NCBI RefSeq assembly: GCF_003024385.1
Contig: NZ_PVZN01000023.1
Coordinates: 1-58,893 of the forward strand
Length of the DNA stretch: 58,893 bases
Direction of reading: 5' to 3'
Source of the DNA: Pseudomonas sp. BBP2017
GTDB taxonomy: Bacteria > Pseudomonadota > Gammaproteobacteria > Pseudomonadales > Pseudomonadaceae
Numbering within the stretch: the first letter of the stretch is position 1; the number at the start of each line of letters is the position of its first letter. The notes under the pieces were generated by a model. The model had not been told where the DNA came from and searched no databases. It worked only from the letters and a program-made list of their open reading frames with translations. Positions 35,957 through 45,500 of this stretch are shown one piece after another. The position numbers were made by a program, and so were the translations under genes.

Positions 35957-38650
35957 CTACATCCAGGGGCGGGAGATCGCCACTTGCAGGAGCAGGTCGT
36001 TCCTGACGAAGAAACTTTCACCCTCCACCTCGTCCCAGAAACCACTGTCGGCACCAATGCTGCCTGGTTGGCCGATTTCGATATCTTCAATCCGCAAGCC
36101 GATGGCACCTTGCAGCTCACTCAAGCCGGGAACGCCTTGAAAGGAGTTGGCGTGAGAGTTGCCCACCAAAGCAACCCATCGTCCCGCGCCACGCCGCGTT
36201 TGATCGGCCTCTATGATCCGGTGAGCAAAGAAGTTCATCATTTCCTGGCGAATGACTGGCGAAGGCTTCTCGTACCAGGCCTGGCGGTATGAGACCAGAC
36301 AGTCGATGGCTTGTATACGCACGTTTTGCTTGTAGGCCTCATGTAGCACTTTCTTCATGGTGTAGGGTGTCTGTTCGCCAAGCGTGGCTATGTAATCATG
36401 ATTTTCGATATAGGCTTTGAGCCCATCGGGTATTGTCCCGGTTCGATTGAACAGATCCAGGTCGGCTTGGTGGAAGTCCGTCATGAAATGTTCCATGTAG
36501 AGGACATCAACGCCTTGTTTCTTGAGCTGGCGCATATTGCTTATCAAGAACTGCTTGGCACTTTGCTGGGTATGTGACTCGCCGATCACCAGCCCTTCGC
36601 TCTGTTCATACAGGCTGCGCAGGATTTCTTTGGGGCTGGCGGTGCCGGGGATTTCTGGGATCACTGGGCGAGCAGGCGGCGTGACAGCAGCATAAAAATG
36701 CTGCGCATCAGCGGCCAGTTGGTCGCGCAATTGCCGGTACAGCGTGTAGGGGGGACCGTTATAGGGGTCGCTCAGTTCCATGTCTTGGTTGCCGTTCGCG
36801 GCGTCCTGCAATGCCTCACGTTCGGCTTGCGCTACTTCATAGGGGCTCGGCTCCAATGCTGGCAGGGCCGGCCTTGGGGCCAGCCTGCCCCAGACCTTGA
36901 GCAGAAACCGAGGCGTTCCACCCTTGAGCCCCATACGTTCAGTGAACTGCCAGTTGCCTTCGTCGTCCAGAACTACGGGAACATTGCGGGTAAACGAGTA
37001 GGGGTTATCCGGGTCAATGATGACCCATGTCTTCAACTCCCCGACGTAGCGCACTTGATAGGTGCCTTCGCCAACCATTGCGTACTGCTTGCCATCTTGA
37101 AAGAAAATGCCGGTGAAGCGACCGCTGTCAGAAGCGCTCCTGAGGATATCGTTACTTTCCAATGACTCTATTAACTGGGCAAACTCGGCTGCTTGGAACG
37201 TTTTCGGCACCCAGGTTTCGATCTCGGCAGAAGTGGCAGATCCTAGCTCATCGCCCGTCAGTTGGTTTTCTTCGCCAATTCCGGGCTGGCTCTCGCTGCC
37301 GCTGGTTGTTTCACCGATTTGCGCTGCCTCTGCGATCTCTCCGGCGGCATTCACGCCGCCTGCGTGCAGCAGGGTCGCGTTGAACAGGGTGTTGACCCCG
37401 GCCAGTATGGCTCCGGTGACACCCGCCTGGCGTTCGGCCGTGGTATGGCCATTGATCGCCTGATCGATGTTCAGGCCGGTCTCGGCCAGGCCGGCTCCCA
37501 CGACTGCCAGGGCCACTGGCCAATCGACAGCAGCCATGGGCGCAAACACTTTGGCAAAGGTTGCGAGGTAGCCTATCCACAGCTGTTTGCGCAGGTCCGC
37601 ATTGGAGCGCAGGGCAAAGTGGGCGTCGCCGATCATGCGCTGGCGTGTTGCATCGCGAAGATAGCTGAAGGCATCTACCTGCAGGGTTCTGTCCAGGGTA
37701 TTGATACCTTCAGGGTGCGTGCAGTCCCATTGCGCCTTCATTACGTCGAGCAGGTGGCCGAGCCCCACGCCGGCGTCGTTCTCTGCCTGGCTGTTGAGCG
37801 CAAAGTGACTCATGAATCGTGCCCGATCTTCTGCCGTGCCGGTTTGTGCCAACACCCACGTATACAGATCCCTGGGATCGCTGAACAGTTGCAGCGCATC
37901 CACTTCGCCGGGGCGGTAGAGCAACTGGTAACCATCCTCCATCACCACTCTAAAGATCGAGCTGGCGACATGGCCTCCAATGTCGAAGGTGCACAGGCGA
38001 ATCCCTTGCGCTGGGCTGATCTCTTGCTGTAGCTGTTGCAGGGTCGGTGGCCAGGTCCGTGCACCGGTCAAGGCTTCGGCCACCTGGCGCGCGCGCCTGG
38101 CCAGGGCACTGCTGCCTTTCTGAGCGCTGACCTCCAGGACCTTGCCGAGGAATGTGGACTTGGCCAAGGTGCGATATGCGTCTGAATCTTCTGACCAGAA
38201 ATGCTCGAGGTGCTGGTGAAAGTCGGTGCTGAAATCGACTTCCCAGAAGTATCCAAGCACCTCTTTAGGCGCCAGGGGAAGCTCATTGTGCTCGTCGTAG
38301 GCATCCTTGCCTGGCCCTGCGCTGTAGAAGCCGGTGTAGTTGGCAAGCTCGTCGAGGTAGTTCTGGTCGTCGACAGAGAAGCGATGCATTACCAGTTGCG
38401 GCAGGGTCAGTGATTGGTACGGGGCGCTGTGATGCTGCCAGCCACTAAAGGTACGCGGGCTGCTTGAGCCTGAATGGAAGCGATGAAAATAGACATGGTC
38501 AGGGTCATGACTAGACAGGTTGTGCCGGGCGAGAAGCTGCTTGGCAATATCACGTGCCATCTGCCGGATGTCAGGGCAGTGGGTGCTCACCTGGATTGCC
38601 ATCTGTCTCAGAGCTAGAAGGTCATTGTTTTGCTGCGCGGTAACGAGCAT
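35957..38650 (-). CDS. large toxin-like protein: dermonecrotic-toxin-type region plus EreA/ChaN/PMT-C2-like domain
   Basis: 897 residues from the ATG at 38650 (MLVTAQQNNDLLALRQ; GAGAG upstream); an ATG at 38740 would add 30. Residues about 40-430 resemble the dermonecrotic-toxin region (DUF6543 type) of large Pseudomonas toxins, including DAHFALRSNADLRKQLWIGY and a hydrophobic stretch WPVALAVVGAGLAETGLNID. A linker with EMGLKGG/WGRL segments follows. The C-terminal 210 residues carry VIGESHTQ (H693), YMEHF (E720) and LVGNSHANSF (H833), the His/Glu arrangement of the EreA/ChaN-like fold, which includes the C2 domain of Pasteurella multocida toxin. No signal peptide, secretion gene or immunity gene is adjacent. 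A host- or competitor-directed role is inference. Confidence 0.75.
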   Translation of the reverse strand: MLVTAQQNNDLLALRQMAIQVSTHCPDIRQMARDIAKQLLARHNLSSHDPDHVYFHRFHSGSSSPRTFSGWQHHSAPYQSLTLPQLVMHRFSVDDQNYLDELANYTGFYSAGPGKDAYDEHNELPLAPKEVLGYFWEVDFSTDFHQHLEHFWSEDSDAYRTLAKSTFLGKVLEVSAQKGSSALARRARQVAEALTGARTWPPTLQQLQQEISPAQGIRLCTFDIGGHVASSIFRVVMEDGYQLLYRPGEVDALQLFSDPRDLYTWVLAQTGTAEDRARFMSHFALNSQAENDAGVGLGHLLDVMKAQWDCTHPEGINTLDRTLQVDAFSYLRDATRQRMIGDAHFALRSNADLRKQLWIGYLATFAKVFAPMAAVDWPVALAVVGAGLAETGLNIDQAINGHTTAERQAGVTGAILAGVNTLFNATLLHAGGVNAAGEIAEAAQIGETTSGSESQPGIGEENQLTGDELGSATSAEIETWVPKTFQAAEFAQLIESLESNDILRSASDSGRFTGIFFQDGKQYAMVGEGTYQVRYVGELKTWVIIDPDNPYSFTRNVPVVLDDEGNWQFTERMGLKGGTPRFLLKVWGRLAPRPALPALEPSPYEVAQAEREALQDAANGNQDMELSDPYNGPPYTLYRQLRDQLAADAQHFYAAVTPPARPVIPEIPGTASPKEILRSLYEQSEGLVIGESHTQQSAKQFLISNMRQLKKQGVDVLYMEHFMTDFHQADLDLFNRTGTIPDGLKAYIENHDYIATLGEQTPYTMKKVLHEAYKQNVRIQAIDCLVSYRQAWYEKPSPVIRQEMMNFFAHRIIEADQTRRGAGRWVALVGNSHANSFQGVPGLSELQGAIGLRIEDIEIGQPGSIGADSGFWDEVEGESFFVRNDLLLQVAISRPWM

Positions 38651-38879
38651 GAGGTCTCTCGCAATGATGGGCGGGCAGGCAGGATGAGGCAGCTGATTGG
38701 AGTAAAGGTGGTAACTAATGCTGCCCAGGTGCGACATCATGCGCAGAGGTCAGAGAAAGACTTCACTTAATCTTTCGCAAATGCAGGTGTATCGTATTCG
38801 CCCTTCATCGTCGCTGCTTTGGCTCTTTTCCGGGCAAGGTGCCGGCATGTTGTTCCTGGCATTACGAGGTACCTGCTGC

Positions 38880-40259
38880 ATGTCCTTTACCCGGCGACAA
38901 ATACTCGGTGGCCTGACCGGCCTGGTGGCAATCGGTCTGGGTGCCGGTGGCGCATCCCGTTACTGGCTGGGGCGCAGCGACCCGAACGCCGGGCATGACT
39001 ACGAGTTGATTGCCGCGCCGCTGGATGTGGAGCTGGTGTCGGGCCACAAGACCGAGGCCTGGGCCTTCGGCCCCTCGGCGCCAGGCACCGAATTGCGGGT
39101 GCGTCAGGGTGAGTGGCTGCGTGTGCGTTTCATCAACCACCTGCCGGTAGCCACCACTATTCACTGGCATGGCATCCGCCTGCCGCTGGAGATGGACGGG
39201 GTGCCTTACGTCTCGCAACTGCCGGTGTTGCCTGGCGAGTACTTCGATTACAAATTCCGCGTGCCCGATGCTGGCAGCTTCTGGTACCACCCGCATGTGA
39301 ACAGTTCCGAAGAACTCGGCAGAGGCCTGGTCGGCCCGCTGATTGTCGAGGAGCGCGAGCCCACCGGCTTCAAGCATGAGCGCACGCTGAGCCTGAAAAA
39401 CTGGCATGTGGACGAGCAGGGCGCCTACCTGCCGTTCAGCATTGCGCGTGAAGCCGCCCGTGGCGGGACTGCCGGGCGTTTGATCACCATCAATGGTCAG
39501 GCCAATGCTGTCATCGACATGCCTGAAGGGCAGATCGTGCGGGTACGCCTGCTCAATCTGGACAATACCCTGACCTACCGGATCAACCTCAAGGGTAACT
39601 TTGAGGCAAAGATCTACGCCCTCGATGGCAATCCGATCACCCCGCGGCCGTTGGGCAAGGATTACTGGCTCGGTCCGGGCATGCGTATCTGCCTGGCCAT
39701 CAAAATGCCGCCTGCCGGTGAAGAGCTGTCGTTGCGCGATGGCTCGGTGCGCCTGGGCACCTTGCGTTCGGTGGCCAGCAGTGAAGCGCCAGGCGACTGG
39801 CCGCCGGCGTTGCCGGCCAACCCGGTGGCCGAGCCGGACCTGGCCAATGCCGAGAAGCTCAACTTCAATTTCGAGTGGGTGGGGTCGGTCTCGGTCAATA
39901 CTGAGAACGGCAAGCCGCCGAGCCTGTGGCAGATCAATGGCCAGGCCTGGGACATCACCGACAAAACCTGTGCCGACCGGCCGATTGCTAGGTTAAAGAA
40001 GGGCAAGAGCTACATTTTCGAGCTCAAGAACATGACCCAGTACCAGCACCCGATCCATCTGCATGGCATGAGTTTCAAAGTGCTCAGTTCGAACCGCCAC
40101 AAGTTCCCGGAACAGTACTTCACCGATACCTATCTGCTGGGCAAGAACGAGAGTGCGCAAGTGGCCTTGGTGGCCGATAACCCGGGAGCCTGGATGTTCC
40201 ATTGCCATGTGATCGACCATATGGAAACCGGCCTGATGGCCGCGATCGAGGTGGCCTGA
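38880..40259 (+). CDS. cumA: multicopper oxidase CumA
   Basis: 459-residue exported multicopper oxidase. A Tat signal (FTRRQILGGLTGLVAIGLGA) lies at the N-terminus. All four copper-binding blocks are present: TTIHWHGIRLP, SFWYHPHVNS, HPIHLHGMSFKV and MFHCHVIDHMETGLM, giving the type 1 and trinuclear sites. CumA was linked to Mn(II) oxidation in P. putida GB-1, though its physiological substrate is unsettled. The ATG at 38880 follows GAGG. The longer frame from 38718 overlaps the divergent toxin gene's upstream region and lacks a Tat-compatible N-terminus. Its stop overlaps the tadA start (TGATG). Confidence 0.93.
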   Translation: MSFTRRQILGGLTGLVAIGLGAGGASRYWLGRSDPNAGHDYELIAAPLDVELVSGHKTEAWAFGPSAPGTELRVRQGEWLRVRFINHLPVATTIHWHGIRLPLEMDGVPYVSQLPVLPGEYFDYKFRVPDAGSFWYHPHVNSSEELGRGLVGPLIVEEREPTGFKHERTLSLKNWHVDEQGAYLPFSIAREAARGGTAGRLITINGQANAVIDMPEGQIVRVRLLNLDNTLTYRINLKGNFEAKIYALDGNPITPRPLGKDYWLGPGMRICLAIKMPPAGEELSLRDGSVRLGTLRSVASSEAPGDWPPALPANPVAEPDLANAEKLNFNFEWVGSVSVNTENGKPPSLWQINGQAWDITDKTCADRPIARLKKGKSYIFELKNMTQYQHPIHLHGMSFKVLSSNRHKFPEQYFTDTYLLGKNESAQVALVADNPGAWMFHCHVIDHMETGLMAAIEVA

Positions 40260-40741
40260 TGCGTCAGCCGCAAATTATTGATCGCAGCCGCGACCAGGAA
40301 TTCATGCGCCAGGCCCTGGAGCTGGCGGCGCAGGGCGCTGCCATGGGTGAAGTGCCGGTAGGTGCGGTTTTGGTGCAGCATGGTCAGGTCATCGGCCGGG
40401 GTTTCAACTGCCCGATCAGCGGCAGTGATCCCAGTGCCCATGCCGAGATGGTTGCCATCCGTGCCGCCGCCCAGGCCGCGAGCAACTATCGTCTGCCTGG
40501 CAGCACCCTGTATGTGACGCTGGAGCCCTGCAGCATGTGCGCCGGGCTGATCGTCCATTCGCGCATTGCCCGGGTGGTGTACGGGGCGTTGGAGCCGAAG
40601 GCGGGGGTTGTGCAAAGTCAGGGACAGTTCTTTACCCAGGGTTTTCTCAACCATCGGGTGCTGTTTGAAGGTGGGGTGCTGGCGCAGGAATGCGGGACGA
40701 TTCTTTCAGAGTTCTTCAAGGCGCGTCGGGCCAAGGCCTGA
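40259..40741 (+). CDS. tadA: tRNA-specific adenosine deaminase
   Basis: 160-residue zinc deaminase converting A34 to inosine in tRNA-Arg(ACG), an essential decoding step. Zinc/catalytic motifs: SAHAEMVAIRAA (HAE) and LEPCSMCAGLIVHSRI (PCxxC). The ATG at 40259 shares its A with the cumA stop, indicating translational coupling; an earlier frame within cumA is not needed. It is followed by a REP pair and the convergent mltF gene. Confidence 0.95.
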   Translation: MRQPQIIDRSRDQEFMRQALELAAQGAAMGEVPVGAVLVQHGQVIGRGFNCPISGSDPSAHAEMVAIRAAAQAASNYRLPGSTLYVTLEPCSMCAGLIVHSRIARVVYGALEPKAGVVQSQGQFFTQGFLNHRVLFEGGVLAQECGTILSEFFKARRAKA

Positions 40742-40751
40742 GTTGTGATTT

Positions 40752-40805
40752 GATCGCGGGGCAAGCCTGCTCCCACAGAGACCTGGTGCGGGCTTGCCCC
40801 GCGAT
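40752..40805. repeat. REP pair (class A) between tadA and mltF
   Basis: GATCGCGGGGCAAGCCTGCT, CCCACAG, short spacer, then a shortened inverted copy GTGCGGGCTTGCCCCGCGAT. It lies between convergent genes and probably doubles as a transcription barrier. Confidence 0.85.
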
Positions 40806-40810
40806 TCATT

Positions 40811-42271
40811 TCAGAGCGGTGGCGAGGGCTCTGGCGGCTTGGTCTTGTCGACGCCCGGCACATGCAGGCTGCCTTCGGCCACCTGGCTGCCCTCCAGCTG
40901 TGGCTGGGTCACCCAGGTGAGGATGTCGTAGTAACGGCGGATGTTGGCGACAAAGTGCACCGGTTCGCCACCTCGGGCATAACCGTAGCGGGTCTTGCTG
41001 TACCACTGCTTTTGCGACAGGCGCGGCAGCATTTTCTTCACATCCAGCCATTTGTTCGGGTTCAAACCCTCACGTTTGGCCAGTTTGCGCGCATCGTCCA
41101 GGTGACCGCCGCCGACGTTGTAGGCCGCCAGGGCGAACCAGGTGCGGTCCGGCTCCTTGATCGAGTCGTCGAGTGATTCCTTCACGTGCATGAAGTACTT
41201 GGCCCCGCCACGAATGCTTTGCACCGGGTCCAGCCGGTTGGACACACCCATGGCCTGGGCGGTGCGCTGGGTCAGCATCATCAGGCCGCGCACGCCAGTC
41301 TTGGAGGTGACTTCCGCCTGCCACATGGACTCCTGGTAGCCGATGGCGGCCAGCAGGCGCCAGTCGACCTGCTCTTTCTTGGCCGACGCCTTGAAATGTT
41401 TCTCATAGCGCGGCAAGCGTTGTTGCAGGTGCTGGGCGAAGGTGTAGGCGCCGACGTAGCCAAGCACATCGACATGCCCGTAATAACGGTCTTTCAGGCG
41501 TTGCAAGGTGCCATTCTTCTGCACCTTGTCGAGAAACTCGTTGATCTCGTTGAGCAGGCTGTTGTCATCCCCGGCCGCCACTGCCCAGCGCTGGTCGCGC
41601 GAATCGCCCAGGTCGAAAGCGACCCGCACTTTGGGAAAATAGACCTGATTCATCGCCAGCTCATTGGAGTCGACCAGGGTCAGATCGATCTGACCTTCAT
41701 CGACCATGCGCAGCAGGTCAACCACCTCTACAGCGTCAGACTCTTCGTATTCAAGTGCCGGGTACTGTTTTTTCAGTTCTGCCAGCTGTTCAGCATGAGT
41801 GCTGCCCTTGAGCACGATGATTTTTTTGCCGACCAGGTCTTTGGCATCGGTCGGCCGCGAGCGACCGTTGCGGTAGATAATTTGTGGGGTGACTTCCAGG
41901 TACGGATGGGAGAACCGTACCTGTGACTTGCGCCGCTCGCTACTGACCAGACCGGCCGCCGCCACTACCGGCCCCGATGGTTTGCCGAGCTGGCCGTAGA
42001 GTTCGTCGAGATTGTCGGCGGTTTCGATTTTCAGCTCGACACCGAGGTCTTCGGCAAAACGCTTGACCAGCTCGTATTCGAAGCCGGTTTCACCGTTGCG
42101 GTCCTCGAAGTAGGTGGCGGGGCTGTTGCGGGTGATCACGCGCAGCACACCATCCTCCTTGACGCGCTCCAGGGTGCTGGGTTTTTCAACACAGGCACCG
42201 AGCATCAGGAAGAGTCCGGTTGCGATGAGCCATCTGGCGCAGCGCTGGCGCAAAGCAGTTTGGGCAAACAT
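40811..42271 (-). CDS. mltF: membrane-bound lytic transglycosylase F
   Basis: 486-residue outer-membrane lipoprotein that cleaves peptidoglycan glycan strands. Lipoprotein signal: hydrophobic LIATGLFLMLGAC, with acylated Cys near residue 27. An amino-acid-binding-protein-like domain (about 40-265) has LRVITRNSPATYFEDRNGETG. The family 1F SLT domain (about 290-420) has catalytic Glu in AIGYQESMWQAEV, then GVRGLMMLTQRTAQAMGV and LAAYNVGGGHLDDA. The ATG at 42271 gives a proper lipoprotein N-terminus; the ORF extends to 42316 without one. Divergent from purL. Confidence 0.95.
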   Translation of the reverse strand: MFAQTALRQRCARWLIATGLFLMLGACVEKPSTLERVKEDGVLRVITRNSPATYFEDRNGETGFEYELVKRFAEDLGVELKIETADNLDELYGQLGKPSGPVVAAAGLVSSERRKSQVRFSHPYLEVTPQIIYRNGRSRPTDAKDLVGKKIIVLKGSTHAEQLAELKKQYPALEYEESDAVEVVDLLRMVDEGQIDLTLVDSNELAMNQVYFPKVRVAFDLGDSRDQRWAVAAGDDNSLLNEINEFLDKVQKNGTLQRLKDRYYGHVDVLGYVGAYTFAQHLQQRLPRYEKHFKASAKKEQVDWRLLAAIGYQESMWQAEVTSKTGVRGLMMLTQRTAQAMGVSNRLDPVQSIRGGAKYFMHVKESLDDSIKEPDRTWFALAAYNVGGGHLDDARKLAKREGLNPNKWLDVKKMLPRLSQKQWYSKTRYGYARGGEPVHFVANIRRYYDILTWVTQPQLEGSQVAEGSLHVPGVDKTKPPEPSPPL

Positions 42272-42517
42272 AGGTTGCAGTATACGCAAAGGACTGGTCC
42301 CGCCATATCTCGACAACGGTTTGCTTGTCTGCTAGCAGGCTTTGCACCAGGTCCTGAAGGGCTGGCGCCAACAGGTCATTTTTTTGACCCCCGAGTCCGG
42401 TTTGTTTCGCCGACACGCGGCCGCGTCAGAATGCTGTGTTGCGGGTGCCGGAAGCGACGGATTTAGGCTAGAATGCACGGCCTCTAAGCACACCCCCTTC
42501 CTGAGGCTGTCCCGACG

Positions 42518-45500
42518 ATGTTGATCCTGCGCGGCGCTCCTGCCCTTTCTGCCTTTCGCCACGGTAAATTACTCGAGCAATTGAGCCAGAAAGTCCCCGC
42601 TGTTAGTGGTTTGTACGCTGAATTCGCTCATTTCGCCGAGGTTGACGGCGATCTGACTGCCGACCAACAGCAAGTGCTCGCGCGCTTGCTCAAGTACGGC
42701 CCGAGCGTACCGGTACAGGAGCCGAGCGGTCGCCTGTTCCTGGTTCTGCCGCGTTTCGGCACCATCTCGCCCTGGTCGAGCAAGGCCAGCGACATCGCCC
42801 ACAACTGCGGCCTGGAGAACGTCCAGCGCCTGGAACGCGGTATCGCCTACTACGTCAGCGGTGAGCTGAGTGAGGCCGACGCTGCGCTGGTCGCCCAGGT
42901 GCTGCACGACCGCATGACCCAGATTGTCCTGAGCAAGCTGGAAGAGGCTGCCGGCCTGTTCAGCCACGCCCAGCCCAAGCCGATGACCTCGGTGGACATC
43001 CTCGGCGGTGGCCGCGCTGCGCTGGCTCAGGCCAACATCGACCTGGGCCTGGCCCTGGCCGAAGACGAGATCGACTACCTGGTCGAGGCGTTCCAGAACC
43101 TTGCGCGCAACCCGAACGACATCGAACTGATGATGTTCGCCCAGGCCAACTCCGAGCATTGCCGTCACAAGATCTTCAACGCCAGTTGGGATATCGACGG
43201 CGAAAGCCAGGAAAAAAGCCTGTTCGGCATGATCAAAAACACCTACCAGATGCACAGCGAAGGCGTGCTGTCCGCTTACAAGGACAACGCCTCGGTGATC
43301 GTCGGTAACGTCGCCGGCCGCTTCTTCCCGAATCCTGAGACCCGTCAGTACGGCGCGGTGCAGGAGCCGGTGCATATCCTGATGAAGGTCGAGACCCATA
43401 ACCACCCGACCGCCATCTCGCCGTTCTCCGGTGCGTCCACCGGTTCCGGCGGCGAAATCCGCGATGAAGGCGCCACCGGTCGCGGCGCCAAGCCCAAAGC
43501 CGGCCTGACCGGTTTCACCGTGTCCAACCTGCAGATCCCGGGCTTCGAACAGCCATGGGAGAAGGCCTACGGCAAGCCTGAGCGCATCGTCACCGCGCTG
43601 GACATCATGATTGAAGGCCCGCTGGGTGGCGCGGCGTTCAACAACGAATTCGGCCGTCCGGCCCTGACCGGCTACTTCCGTACCTTCGAGCAGTCGATCA
43701 GCACCCCGCACGGCGAAGAAGTGCGCGGTTACCACAAGCCGATCATGCTCGCTGGCGGTATGGGCAACATCCGCGAAGATCACGTCAAGAAAGGCGAGAT
43801 CACCGTCGGCGCCAAGCTGATTGTCCTCGGTGGCCCGGCCATGCTGATCGGCCTGGGCGGTGGCGCGGCATCCTCGGTTGCCACTGGCGCCAGCTCCGCC
43901 GACCTGGACTTTGCCTCGGTACAGCGTGAAAACCCGGAAATGGAACGCCGCTGCCAGGAGGTCATCGACCGCTGCTGGCAGCTCGGTGACAACAACCCGA
44001 TCGCCTTCATCCATGACGTCGGTGCGGGCGGCATTTCCAACGCTTTCCCCGAGCTGGTCAACGATGGTGGCCGTGGTGGCCGTTTCGAGCTGCGTAACGT
44101 ACCCAACGACGAGCCGGGCATGGCCCCGCACGAAATCTGGAGCAACGAGTCCCAGGAGCGTTACGTGCTGGCGGTCGACGCTGCCGACTTCGAACGCTTC
44201 CAGGCCATCTGCGAGCGCGAGCGCTGCCCGTTCGCGGTGGTCGGCGAAGCCACCGCAGAGCCGCACCTGACCGTCACCGACAGCCACTTCGGCAACAGCC
44301 CGGTGGACATGCCGCTGGAAGTGCTGCTGGGCAAACCGCCACGCATGCACCGTTCGGTTACCCGTGAAGCCGAGCAGGGCGATGATTTCGACCCGTCCAG
44401 CCTTGAGCTGAACGACTCGGTCGAGCGCGTGCTGCGTCACCCGGCCGTGGCCAGCAAGAGCTTCCTGATCACCATCGGCGACCGCACCATCACCGGCCTG
44501 GTTGCCCGCGACCAGATGGTTGGCCCGTGGCAGGTGCCAGTGGCTGACGTCGCCGTCACCGCGACCAGCTTCGACGTCTACACCGGTGAAGCCATGGCCA
44601 TGGGCGAGCGCACACCGCTGGCTCTGCTCGACGCGCCGGCCTCGGGGCGCATGGCGATCGGCGAAACGCTGACCAACATGGCCGCTTCGCGCATTGAAAA
44701 GCTCTCCGACATCAAACTGTCGGCCAACTGGATGTCCGCAGCCGGTCACCCGGGTGAAGACGCGCGTCTGTACGACACCGTCAAAGCTGTCGGCATGGAA
44801 CTGTGCCCTGAGCTGGGCCTGACCATTCCGGTGGGCAAGGACTCGATGTCGATGAAGACCAAGTGGAGCGAAGAGGGCGCGGAGAAGTCCGTTACCTCGC
44901 CGCTGTCGCTGATCGTCACCGGTTTTGCGCCGGTCACCGACATCCGCAAGACCCTGACCCCGCAACTGCGCATGGACAAGGGCGAGACCGACCTGATCCT
45001 GATTGACCTGGGCCGTGGCCAGAACCGTATGGGCGCCTCGATCCTTGCCCAGACCCACGGCAAGCTCGGTAGCCAGGCCCCGGACGTCGACGACGCCGAA
45101 GACCTCAAGGCTTTCTTCGCGGTGATCCAGGGCCTGAACGCCGACGGTCATCTGCTGGCTTATCATGACCGTTCCGACGGCGGCCTGATGGCCACCGTGC
45201 TGGAAATGGCCTTTGCCGGCCATTGCGGTTTGAGCCTGGAACTGGACACTCTGACCAGCAAGCGTGAAAAAATTGCGGCCATCCTCTTCAACGAAGAGCT
45301 GGGTGCGGTGATTCAGGTGCACCAGGACGCCACTCCGGATGTGTTGGCCCAGTTCAGCGCTGCCGGTCTCGGTGAAGACTGCGTTGCAGTGATCGGCCAG
45401 CCGGTCAACAACAGCGAAGTCCTGATTCACCACATGGGCGAAGAGCTGTTCCGTGGCGACCGTCGTCTGCTGCAGCGCCAGTGGGCTGAAACCAGCTACC

